DNA from: Sphingobacterium puteale
GTDB taxonomy: Bacteria > Bacteroidota > Bacteroidia > Sphingobacteriales > Sphingobacteriaceae
Reading direction: 5' to 3'
Assembly: GCF_003627955.1 (NCBI RefSeq)
Contig: NZ_RBWS01000029.1
Span: forward strand, 1 to 64,000
DNA: 64,000 nt
Under the pieces are notes generated by a model, which was not told the origin of the DNA, did not search any database, and saw nothing but the letters and a program-made list of their open reading frames with translations. Shown piece by piece: positions 16,586-23,765 of the stretch (the first letter of the stretch is position 1; each line of letters opens with the position of its first letter). The position numbers and the translations under genes are program-made.

Positions 16586-17248
16586 TTATTGGATTAATAT
16601 TGCGTTAAAACCATAATTGATAGCGCCATGATAATCTGCTTTTTGATTATCACCTATATGGACAATATCTTTTTTCTTGATCGTTCGCTGTTGTCTTATT
16701 TTTTGGAAAACAAGTTCAAAAGCTGTATTATTTGGCTTGGAAACCCCTATTTCATCTGAATAAAGTTGAAAAGAGAAGAAATCCGATAGCTCATAATATT
16801 CGAGTACCCGACGTAACACGGTACCGTCTAGAAATGCAGTATTGCTTAAAAGACTTAGGGTCTTCCCCTTGGAAACTATTGTTTCGAATACGCTTTTCTG
16901 ATTATCATTCAAGAGAACAGGCTTATATTCCCAAAAAAGAATATCGACTTCCCTCGTGAATTCCGTCAAACGCTCTTTGAGATCTGTATCGAGATCAACC
17001 CCTAATTCACTTAAAATCAAACAGTAGATAAACTCACGATCTATATGTTTTCCTGTTATCTCACTGATCTGATTACTCAAAATATCGTAATGCCGGACGA
17101 CTTTACCTATATCCCCGATCTTTTTATCGACGCAAAAGAAATCCCGTAGCAACATATTTCTCTTTTGTTTGAAATGAGGATTTGATTTGATGAGTGTAAG
17201 CCATAGATCAAAAGAATAGTGTTCAAATAATGACGTATCAATAACCAT
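16586..17248 (-). CDS. HAD-family hydrolase, Ter-associated
   Basis: This 220-residue HAD phosphatase has motif I as FDLWLTLIKSNP (nucleophile Asp in FDLWLT), motif II LSLLSNTAFL, the motif III Lys in GVSKPN and motif IV VHIGDNQKADY. A helical cap lies between motifs I and II. Its pairing with a phosphoribosyltransferase (3 bp apart) matches the small-molecule branch described for Ter operons. The substrate cannot be read from the sequence. It starts 9 bp after the TerA-like gene. Confidence 0.85.
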   Translation of the reverse strand: MVIDTSLFEHYSFDLWLTLIKSNPHFKQKRNMLLRDFFCVDKKIGDIGKVVRHYDILSNQISEITGKHIDREFIYCLILSELGVDLDTDLKERLTEFTREVDILFWEYKPVLLNDNQKSVFETIVSKGKTLSLLSNTAFLDGTVLRRVLEYYELSDFFSFQLYSDEIGVSKPNNTAFELVFQKIRQQRTIKKKDIVHIGDNQKADYHGAINYGFNAILIQ

Positions 17249-17257
17249 AATGATTTC

Positions 17258-17911
17258 CTATTTTGATCCGGCCGTCCATTGCATTCCCCATCGGTAAGCC
17301 TTGTCACAGTCTCCATGCGAATTATGGAAAGTCACCAGCTTTCTGACAGTGATTGAATTTTGAGAAAAGAGTATTTCAGCAATCGCACAGAATTTGCTGT
17401 GACTGGATTGTGCTCCCATCTGTACTTCTATTTCCGCATTACCAGGGACCTTTACAGTGACAACACCATTTGTTTCTTGCCAACGTGCTGCCCCTTCGTA
17501 AATGAAACAGTAGATAACCATCCGTTTCAGGTCCTTGAGTCCAGCCGGATTTACAATGATATTTTCGCCGGAACCAGAGCTGCTCCCTCTATCATCACCA
17601 GTATGCCATATCCAGGGTTCAGCCACATAACGTCCTTGCCGGGTCAAACGATCCTTGGTCCCTCCCTTGCCACCGGAAAACTGAAGACCATCGATAACAG
17701 TTTTCTCTCCGTTATTCAACTCATAGAAACATCCCAGATCCAGGTCGATATCCTTACTGAATAAACTTCCAAATATTCCCTTTTTTGTTCCTTTTGACCA
17801 ATTCAAATTGATATTGATCTCCTGTGTAATTGGATTACCTTTTTTTGATAAGTCAATAAAATGCGAGTCACCTTTCTTTTCAAGGGTGATTTTCTCTAGG
17901 TTAATAGCCAT
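17258..17911 (-). CDS. TerA-like TerD-domain protein
   Basis: This 217-residue protein starts MAINLEKITLEKKGDSHFIDL, then a TerD-fold domain with KDIDLDLGCFYEL and WHTGDDRGSSSGSGENI. The insert between these motifs and the end (FHNSHGDCDKAYRWGMQW) is closer to TerA than to TerD. It would be cytoplasmic, and the acidic loop may bind calcium. It lies 8 bp downstream of the first terD of the operon and 9 bp upstream of the HAD gene. Confidence 0.8.
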   Translation of the reverse strand: MAINLEKITLEKKGDSHFIDLSKKGNPITQEININLNWSKGTKKGIFGSLFSKDIDLDLGCFYELNNGEKTVIDGLQFSGGKGGTKDRLTRQGRYVAEPWIWHTGDDRGSSSGSGENIIVNPAGLKDLKRMVIYCFIYEGAARWQETNGVVTVKVPGNAEIEVQMGAQSSHSKFCAIAEILFSQNSITVRKLVTFHNSHGDCDKAYRWGMQWTAGSK

Positions 17912-17919
17912 AATTTATA

Positions 17920-18495
17920 TTATTTTATAATTTGTCCTTTATAATATTTTGACAGGAAGAAGGCTAGATCTTCTTTATAGCCCATACCAGAAGCTTCAAA
18001 TTTCCAGCTATCATTGCGACGATAAAGACGCCCGAACTCAACGGCAGTTTCAAGAGAAAAATCTTCTCCTAATTCGTATTTCGCAACTTCTTGTCCATTG
18101 CTATCATCTACGATTCGTATGTAGGAATTTCTTACCTGTCCATAGTTCTGTCTACGAGCAATCGCATCATGGATAGTAACGACAAAGGATATTTCCATAA
18201 TGGCGGAATCGACCTTTGATAAATCAACTTGAATACTTTCATCATCTCCATCGGCACTATTTCCACCGGTTGGATCATCGCCTGTATGATGAAGTGCGCC
18301 ATCTGGGGAATCTGTGTTTCCATAAAAAATAAAGAAAGGTTCAGCTGGTATCTGTTTGAATTGATCAATCATAAATGCGGATGCATCTAAGTCGAAATCA
18401 CTCCCTGTTCCTTCATTAGGATCCCACCCCAATCCTATGGTAATCTTTGTAAGTCCAACTTCAATCCGTTGTCCTTTTTGTAGGTTAATAGCCAT
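17920..18495 (-). CDS. terD: TerD-family protein, first gene of ter operon
   Basis: This 191-residue protein is a typical TerD: MAINLQKGQRIEV, FDLDASAFMID, HHTGDDPTGGNSADGDDESI and GRLYRRNDSWKFEASGMG. The two acidic stretches are the family calcium-binding loops. It heads a tightly packed minus-strand operon running at least to the thermonuclease at 7630. The regulon promoter (18628-18671) lies about 130 bp upstream, leaving a long leader. Confidence 0.92.
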   Translation of the reverse strand: MAINLQKGQRIEVGLTKITIGLGWDPNEGTGSDFDLDASAFMIDQFKQIPAEPFFIFYGNTDSPDGALHHTGDDPTGGNSADGDDESIQVDLSKVDSAIMEISFVVTIHDAIARRQNYGQVRNSYIRIVDDSNGQEVAKYELGEDFSLETAVEFGRLYRRNDSWKFEASGMGYKEDLAFFLSKYYKGQIIK

Positions 18496-18627
18496 ATTTA
18501 TCAGTTAATAAAAAGCTTTATATATTGAGCCTAATACACCATTCAAGTTTTATTCAACTTTTGACAAGAATGTCTGCCAAACTCTACTTCTACCTTTCGA
18601 CTTGTCAGGTTATCATCTCCTTGTGAA

Positions 18628-18671
18628 CAAAACTAGTCTGTTTTAGAGAGCATATTTTACGGGAAACCGTA
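18628..18671 (-). promoter_or_regulatory. Regulon promoter 2, ter operon
   Basis: The box TACGGGAAACCGTA lies at 18658-18671. On the minus strand TAGTTTTG (18628-18635), a perfect TAnnTTTG, follows after exactly 22 bp. No matching -7 element is placed on the plus strand, so the site should serve the ter operon and not the divergent TPR gene. The leader to terD is about 130 nt. Confidence 0.85.
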
Positions 18672-18811
18672 GACCTTAAAAAAATATGTGAGAAATAAAA
18701 ATTTAGACAATACATGGGATGCAACCACTTAAAGAAGAAAAGGAAGTCTATTTTATGATTTCATTCAGTATATTTAATACCACATGACAACTGAAATTAG
18801 ATTCTGATAAA

Positions 18812-19300
18812 ATGAGTGCAAATGTTCCAATCGTTCGACAAGTATCCTGGCCAGCAGTCGCGATTATCATCTTCATATGGATAATATTCTTAGCCATCTT
18901 TGGATTTTTCATTCCAAAGCATGGGATTTTTATCGGTGCTGTTCTCTTTGCCCTGTTATCAATTGTATTGCAGCAGACAATACCGATAAGCCATAAAAAA
19001 GGGATGAAAGCGATAAAACAAAAAGATTTTAAAACGGCTACAGAACACTTTAAGCAAAGTGTTGATTTCTTTACAAAAAACAAGTGGATCGACAAATACC
19101 GTGCAGTGATATTATTAAGTGCTTCAAAAATGTGCTATCGGGAAATGGCACTCTGTAATATTGCATTTTGTTATTCACAGACAATGGAGGCCGAAAAAGC
19201 AAAGGCACTTTATGAACAGATTCTAAAAGAATATCCAGATAACGGGATTGCTTATTATGGCCTAAATTCAATCAATACATTTTCGAATAAGGCTGATTAA
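18812..19300 (+). CDS. Membrane protein with TPR-like repeats
   Basis: This 162-residue protein has two adjacent membrane helices (residues about 12-32 and 37-57) followed by a cytoplasmic helical region with TPR-like repeats (KQKDFKTATEHFKQSVDFF and SQTMEAEKAKALYEQILKE...GIAYYGL). TPRs mediate protein contact. It is transcribed away from the ter operon. The bidirectional hairpin at 19364-19387 ends its transcript. The family is not recognised further. Confidence 0.65.
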   Translation: MSANVPIVRQVSWPAVAIIIFIWIIFLAIFGFFIPKHGIFIGAVLFALLSIVLQQTIPISHKKGMKAIKQKDFKTATEHFKQSVDFFTKNKWIDKYRAVILLSASKMCYREMALCNIAFCYSQTMEAEKAKALYEQILKEYPDNGIAYYGLNSINTFSNKAD

Positions 19301-19359
19301 ACATATTTAAGCGTTAGACTTGGATTCATCTGGAGTCTAAAACCTCAAACGACAATAAA

Positions 19360-19472
19360 TAAGAAAGGCTATCCTCTGATAGCCTTTTCTCTTCATAAAA
19401 CTTGTTAATATATAGCAATTAGTATCTTGAATGTATAAAATACTTTAGTCTACAAACCTGTAACTGCCTGTC
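19360..19472 (-). ncRNA. Predicted regulon-controlled small RNA (~110 nt)
   Basis: A box TACGGTTTCCCGTA (19507-19520) is followed on the minus strand, after exactly 22 bp, by TAATTTTA (19477-19484), one mismatch from TAnnTTTG. Transcription from about 19472 would end at the hairpin AAAGGCTATC-CTCT-GATAGCCTTT (19364-19387) and its T-rich flank. No ORF longer than a few codons fits between. It lies in the convergent gap between the TPR gene and the response regulator, antisense to neither coding region. Prediction only. Confidence 0.5.
19364..19387. terminator. Bidirectional terminator
   Basis: A 10-bp stem AAAGGCTATC / GATAGCCTTT with a 4-nt loop and T-rich sequence on both sides. On the plus strand it ends the TPR gene; on the minus strand it would end the predicted small RNA. 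Confidence 0.8.
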
Positions 19473-19476
19473 TTCA

Positions 19477-19520
19477 TAAAATTAATGTCTTAAAACGGTC
19501 CTTTCATACGGTTTCCCGTA
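19477..19520 (-). promoter_or_regulatory. Regulon promoter 3, predicted small RNA
   Basis: The box is at 19507-19520. The -7 element TAATTTTA (19477-19484, minus strand) stands 22 bp downstream, as at the other sites, but differs at the last base from TAnnTTTG. The box lies only 9 bp beyond the stop of the response regulator gene. Confidence 0.6.
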
Positions 19521-19529
19521 AAAATAGAT

Positions 19530-20195
19530 TTATATCAATTCCATCTCCTTGCAATAAGCGACCAACTGCTCATTTTTGGTGAAACCCAATATATCTTTCA
19601 TCAGATTGAGCCGTTTCTCGATGCTACTTAGACTGGATGGTTTGATGTCTCTTTGCTGCAGATATTGGGGCATGTCTTTTTGAGCAATCCCCTCATATAA
19701 TAGCTTAATGATGTGCAAATCCAATTGGGTAAACTCATGTGAATTTTGCTCCTGGATAATTTTTTTTGTATTCGGAGACTGATAGATCCTATTCTGATAA
19801 ACGGCTTGGATCGCTTCGCGAAGATGCTGTCCACCACGGCGAGCTTTGATAACATGGCCATCGATCTGACTGGACTTAAACATTTCATTGATCGCAATTG
19901 ATCTATCCTTACCAGTGAAGATAATGGTTTTGATATCTGGCTGTATATCTTTAACAGCTTTGATCAAAGCTAGACCGTCCTTGATCTCCTGGAAATTACC
20001 GTCATCCTCAAATTCGATATCCGTAATGAGCAAATCATAAGGTTCGCCATCACGGATGGCATTTTTGATCCAGGTGAGCGCATGGTCGCAATAATAAACA
20101 TACTTTGGATTGTGCACACCAAGATCGCGAAGTGTTATTTGCACCGCAACATTTTCTGTATCATGGTCTTCGGCAATGAGTACTTTTTTAAACAT
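19530..20195 (-). CDS. LuxR-type response regulator
   Basis: This 221-residue protein has a receiver domain with AEDHD at residues 8-12, phosphoacceptor Asp59 in LLITDIEF and the Lys of FTGKD near 98. Residues about 155-221 form a LuxR/NarL-like helix-turn-helix (FTQLDLHIIKLLYEGIAQKD ... SSLSSIEKRLNLMKDILG). It starts 12 bp after the sensor kinase gene. A box-type promoter inside the kinase gene (20261-20304) can express it separately, so autoregulation is likely. I infer that it binds TACGG-N4-CCGTA, a palindrome of the form used by NarL-family regulators. Confidence 0.88.
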   Translation of the reverse strand: MFKKVLIAEDHDTENVAVQITLRDLGVHNPKYVYYCDHALTWIKNAIRDGEPYDLLITDIEFEDDGNFQEIKDGLALIKAVKDIQPDIKTIIFTGKDRSIAINEMFKSSQIDGHVIKARRGGQHLREAIQAVYQNRIYQSPNTKKIIQEQNSHEFTQLDLHIIKLLYEGIAQKDMPQYLQQRDIKPSSLSSIEKRLNLMKDILGFTKNEQLVAYCKEMELI

Positions 20196-20207
20196 ACATA
20201 TTATCTT

Positions 20208-21893
20208 TTATACTAGTGGGATATTGGTCGTAACGCTGAGTCCTTTTCCCAGTTCACTGACAAAGATAATTTCACCGCCGAGGCTTTCAATACGGGAAAC
20301 CGTATTGGACAGACCTTTTCCTTGAGTTTTTTCCTGTGGCATGCCAATGCCGTTATCTTTATACACGATTTTCAGTTGCTGTCCTGATGTTTCGAACCGT
20401 ATCACGACCTGATCGGCCTGGCTATGTTTTTTCATATTGACCATCAATTCCTGAAGCACATGCTTGATCTCGTCTTTGACTCGCTTGTTGACGTTAGTCC
20501 ACAGCTTAGTCTCGTTTCCGGCAATGAATACACGACGGTGGTCAGCAGCGAATGATTTGAGCAATTCGGCAATCTGTTCACTATAGGGAATTTCGGTAAT
20601 GGTCTTCTGTTCGACATCATGTGAAATATCACGTGACTGATTGTACATATGCTCCAGTTTATCGAGCATTCCTTCCCGATCGATATCCTCTTTATATTCG
20701 ATTTCGGTCATCACGCGATAGATACCATTGGCCACAACATCATGTATCTTCTTAGAAAGGTGAAGTTGGGTTTCTTTGACCTTATTCTCTGCTTCTAGTT
20801 CAAGCCGTTGCTTGCGGCGCTTGTACCATAGGGTACCACCTCCCACTGCCAACAAGAGTAAAAAGATGCTTGCACCTGTAATGGCACGTTGACGGATAAG
20901 CCTATTTTGCTTTTCTGTATTTTCTTTTTCTAACCGTAGATTTTCGGCTTTGTTTTTTTCGACTTCATAGCGGATCAGGGCGAATTGATTTTTGGCCGCG
21001 GCGCGGGCAAGTTGGATGCTGTCAGAGAGATGCTGGTAAGTTTTAAAATAATTTTTTGCTAATCCTGACGGGGTCAGTTCAATAAGCCTTGCCATTGCAT
21101 TCACCTCGTTATCGGCACGTTTAATTTTTTTCGAAACTTCATACATCTTGTTCGCATAGTGTAAAGCCAAAGCTGGGCTTTTGTCTTCATAATAATCGCT
21201 TAGATGTGCATAGCTCGCATTAAGACCAACCAGATCTTTTTCCCGATCTCTAATTGATAAAGCTTTTAACAACTCTCTTTCGGCATTATAGTTTTTATTT
21301 TCCAACCACTTTGTGCGAGCCAAGTTTGATAGTATAAGCGCAAAGCGTTTAGAACTAGAATTATTCTTTCTGAGAAGAGTTTCATATAGTTGAATTGCTT
21401 TGCTATAGTCCCGAAGGTTTTGATAGCAAATAGCTATATTATTTTGATAGATAAATGTATTAACAGAATCAGTGGAAAATTTGAGCGCTAGTTCGTAAAA
21501 AGATAACGCAGGTTTATACTGATTAAGAGCAGCACTGGCAACACCTAAATTATTGTAATTTGTACTGAGGTAAATATGATGCTTAGTGTCATGAGGGGTC
21601 ATATATGAAACTGCCTGAAGAGCCGTCTCCTGGGCACCAAAATAATCGCTTTGATCTTTTAGTGTAATTGCCATATTAACAAGACATTTCGCTACCCCAA
21701 GACTGTCTTTATTATCCAAGAATACCTGTCTTGCTTTATCAAAAAAGAAAAAGGAGCTATCAGCTTTACCTTCATCAATGTACAAATAGGCTTTATCAAA
21801 GTCTGGATTGTTCACCTTACTTCCCTTAATCTTGTCGTGACCGGTGCAAGAAAGCATAAAAATGCTAATACAGTATAAATATAGATATTTCAA
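20208..21893 (-). CDS. TPR-containing sensor histidine kinase
   Basis: This 561-residue protein has a lipoprotein-type signal (ISIFMLSCTG), about 300 residues of TPR helices, one membrane helix (residues about 338-357), a phosphoacceptor helix with KKIHDVVANGIYRVM (His near 385) of the HisKA_3-like class, and a HATPase with LQELMVNMKKHS, KDNGIGM and GKGLSNTVSRIESLGG. It would autophosphorylate in response to an unknown signal and pass phosphate to the regulator directly downstream. The TERM of its N-box region also contains regulon promoter 4. No partner ligand protein is obvious. Confidence 0.88.
   Translation of the reverse strand: MKYLYLYCISIFMLSCTGHDKIKGSKVNNPDFDKAYLYIDEGKADSSFFFFDKARQVFLDNKDSLGVAKCLVNMAITLKDQSDYFGAQETALQAVSYMTPHDTKHHIYLSTNYNNLGVASAALNQYKPALSFYELALKFSTDSVNTFIYQNNIAICYQNLRDYSKAIQLYETLLRKNNSSSKRFALILSNLARTKWLENKNYNAERELLKALSIRDREKDLVGLNASYAHLSDYYEDKSPALALHYANKMYEVSKKIKRADNEVNAMARLIELTPSGLAKNYFKTYQHLSDSIQLARAAAKNQFALIRYEVEKNKAENLRLEKENTEKQNRLIRQRAITGASIFLLLLAVGGGTLWYKRRKQRLELEAENKVKETQLHLSKKIHDVVANGIYRVMTEIEYKEDIDREGMLDKLEHMYNQSRDISHDVEQKTITEIPYSEQIAELLKSFAADHRRVFIAGNETKLWTNVNKRVKDEIKHVLQELMVNMKKHSQADQVVIRFETSGQQLKIVYKDNGIGMPQEKTQGKGLSNTVSRIESLGGEIIFVSELGKGLSVTTNIPLV
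20261..20304 (-). promoter_or_regulatory. Regulon promoter 4, internal to kinase gene
   Basis: The box TACGGGAAACCGTA (20291-20304) lies in codons for NTVSRI of the kinase. On the minus strand TATCTTTG (20261-20268), a perfect TAnnTTTG, follows after exactly 22 bp. Transcription would start about 60 nt before the response regulator ATG, giving autoregulation without the kinase. Confidence 0.75.
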
Positions 21894-21952
21894 ATCTGGC
21901 TAATTTCTTTCTAATATATTGACAATTTTGAGGTAATAAAATAATAAATAAA

Positions 21953-21977
21953 AAAAGGTAGCCGTTGGCTACCTTTT
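21953..21977 (-). terminator. Terminator of the 50-codon gene
   Basis: An 11-bp stem AAAAGGTAGCC / GGCTACCTTTT with a 3-nt loop and a T-rich tract on the minus strand. It lies 20 bp after the stop of the small gene and before the kinase gene, separating the two transcripts. Confidence 0.85.
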
Positions 21978-21997
21978 AATTATAAAATGCTATTTTT

Positions 21998-22150
21998 TTA
22001 TCCTTTTGGAGGACGAGGTGTTTCAGTTTCTCCCGGAATGTCTCCATAAGGTGTCACTGTAGTTTGACCATTTTGATGACCTTGATTACCTTGTTGTCCA
22101 TTGGATGGTTGACCGATTCCGAATAGAAAATATAATATTAAACTCCACAT
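21998..22150 (-). CDS. 50-residue peptide gene (MWSLILYFLFG...)
   Basis: An ATG at 22150 opens a 50-codon frame ending in TAA at 21998, followed at once by a strong terminator, which argues for a real gene. The peptide has a short hydrophobic start (MWSLILYFLFGIG), then a hydrophilic Gln/Gly/Asn-rich part (QQGNQGHQNGQ) and a Pro-rich end (ETPRPPKG). It could be a small membrane or exported peptide. It sits directly upstream of the sensor kinase, on the same strand but separated by the terminator. No homologue is recognised. Confidence 0.6.
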   Translation of the reverse strand: MWSLILYFLFGIGQPSNGQQGNQGHQNGQTTVTPYGDIPGETETPRPPKG

Positions 22151-22174
22151 AACTCAAAAAATTTAAAAGTCAAA

Positions 22175-22315
22175 AACTTGGTAGGTCCGCGTGCTCCGTG
22201 CACGGGATTGCTACATTGTTTTCAGAAGGCCTTCTGAATTTTTTGGGAAGTAAGAGTGTCACTCGCGGGAGGCAGAAGCTGCTTCCCAAACCGGCTAATG
22301 ACTACCGCGAGATCT
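22175..22315. other. GC-rich structured intergenic block
   Basis: This stretch is visibly richer in GC than its surroundings. It contains a perfect 18-bp palindrome TTCAGAAGGCCTTCTGAA (22221-22238) followed by a T tract on the plus strand, a hairpin GGGAGGCAG-AAG-CTGCTTCCC (22267-22287), and CTCGCGG (22262-22268) that can pair with CCGCGAG (22305-22311). No ORF is evident. It could be the leader of the small peptide mRNA, a small RNA, or a remnant of a mobile element. Confidence 0.4.
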
Positions 22316-22518
22316 TCTCATTGTGAAATCAGTTTAGTATCTTAGTCTTATAATTTTAATTGATCTATCATCTGACTTCGAGAACAAAGTTATGGCCGTT
22401 AAAAACCTTTTTATCAAACATTTCCAGCACTTCATGACATTTCATAATGTTTCAAAAGTCTACAACGGTTTTCCAATATTTTCCAAATGGTCAAGATGAT
22501 TTTTAAGATGTTTTTGAA

Positions 22519-22562
22519 TACGGTTTCCCGTATTTTCCATTAATGAATAGATGTTAATTTTG
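22519..22562 (+). promoter_or_regulatory. Regulon promoter 5, 370-residue membrane protein gene
   Basis: The box TACGGTTTCCCGTA (22519-22532) and the -7 element TAATTTTG (22555-22562), a perfect TAnnTTTG, are separated by exactly 22 bp. The ATG follows 5 nt after the -7 element, so the mRNA should be leaderless or nearly so. Confidence 0.85.
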
Positions 22563-22567
22563 GAATC

Positions 22568-23680
22568 ATGTTTGAGTATTTTCAAAAGGCTGTAAGAGAC
22601 GGCTACCTAGATTTAAAGGAGAATAGAAAGCTTGATTTTTCCCGCGAATGGCCTTCGACGGGAGATCTTAAGAATTGGTCTATACAATGTTTCGAGAAAG
22701 GATTATCACCTGAGGATGAAGTCGTATTCACCGATTTTTTCAGAGAAAAAGATGAAAAGAAACAGCAAAAGTTACTTGGTAAGTCGTTAAAAGAAATAGT
22801 GAAAGTTTCGGAAACGGATAAATTCAGGGCATTAAGAAACTTTATAATTGGTGACACAAAACGCAGCCCTGAACGAGATGTCGTAAAGTTTCTCGCTATA
22901 CTGATCAATTTTCAGCCTCGTCCTTATGACTTTAATTATTGGAATTCATTACAGTCGGATACAACGATTTCCTGCAAACATAGCTTACATCGAAACAAAG
23001 AATCAGATGATCATAATTGTAATAATGAAAATTGTTCGGATGACAACAAAGATGCTATTTCAAATGATCTAACGAATCCGGAAGAGGTTCCGAATGCTAT
23101 AGTAGCTAAGAAAAATGATAGCAATCATTCCTCAGCTATATGTGAAGAGGAAAATAAAGTAGAAATAGAAGAAGTATTTCTAACGAAAAATAATCCCACA
23201 GCTGTTTCAGAAGTATTGGAGAAAGGAGAAAAGCTCAGGGTTCGAACAGAAAAAAAGCCTTTTATCCAAAAAAATAAATACACCCTAAGATTCGCCGGAA
23301 TTGCTTCGCTGATAGTTGCCATTTTTTTTGCAGTGCACTATTTAACGCCAGAGGATTGCATGTGTTGGAACGGAGAAAGATATATCGAGGTTGACTGTCA
23401 AGATAAAACCCAACGCTATCGAGTGATCGGATTGGATCAAGAGAAACTCGAGCACTTCCGTAAAATCACCAGACCCGATACGCTAGGAATAAAAGATATG
23501 GGGACTATTTGGTACTCAAAAATTGACAACGAAATCGAATTTTTCACAGCTCCAGGCTACCACCCCATCCAAACAATGCGCTCACTGAAAGCAACCACAA
23601 AACATATTTTTGAAACCTATGCCGGCCAAAGGACAGAGAATAATCAAAATAAGCAATATGGGATTATGCAAAAACAGTAA
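22568..23680 (+). CDS. Hypothetical single-pass membrane protein, predicted regulon member
   Basis: This 370-residue protein has a charged cytoplasmic domain (residues 1-125, with FDFSREWPSTGDLKNW-like helices), a long Asn/Asp/Glu-rich linker (about 150-220), one membrane helix (about 236-256, IASLIVAIFFAVHYL) and a periplasmic domain with CMCWNG...VDCQ. The layout resembles an anti-sigma-like or sensor protein with a receptor outside and an effector inside, but no family is recognised. The dedicated box promoter and its position beside the kinase suggest a role in the same response. The ATG is at the predicted transcription start. Confidence 0.7.
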   Translation: MFEYFQKAVRDGYLDLKENRKLDFSREWPSTGDLKNWSIQCFEKGLSPEDEVVFTDFFREKDEKKQQKLLGKSLKEIVKVSETDKFRALRNFIIGDTKRSPERDVVKFLAILINFQPRPYDFNYWNSLQSDTTISCKHSLHRNKESDDHNCNNENCSDDNKDAISNDLTNPEEVPNAIVAKKNDSNHSSAICEEENKVEIEEVFLTKNNPTAVSEVLEKGEKLRVRTEKKPFIQKNKYTLRFAGIASLIVAIFFAVHYLTPEDCMCWNGERYIEVDCQDKTQRYRVIGLDQEKLEHFRKITRPDTLGIKDMGTIWYSKIDNEIEFFTAPGYHPIQTMRSLKATTKHIFETYAGQRTENNQNKQYGIMQKQ

Positions 23681-23703
23681 TACTCCACTAAAATATTCGA
23701 GCA

Positions 23704-23731
23704 TAAAAAAAACCACATCTCCCGACGTGGC
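23704..23731 (-). terminator. Terminator of NTF2-like copy 2
   Basis: The hairpin CCACATC-TCCC-GACGTGG (23713-23730) is followed on the minus strand by a run of T. It lies 35 bp after the copy 2 stop and close to the end of the converging 370-residue gene, which it may also serve. Confidence 0.7.
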
Positions 23732-23765
23732 TTCACAACATTTATATATTTATTTGAGATGGCTC

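Noticed and set aside
18812..19300. TPR gene as a target of box 2
   Set aside because: On the plus strand no TAnnTTTG lies 22 bp from the box at 18658-18671; the -7 element is only on the ter side.
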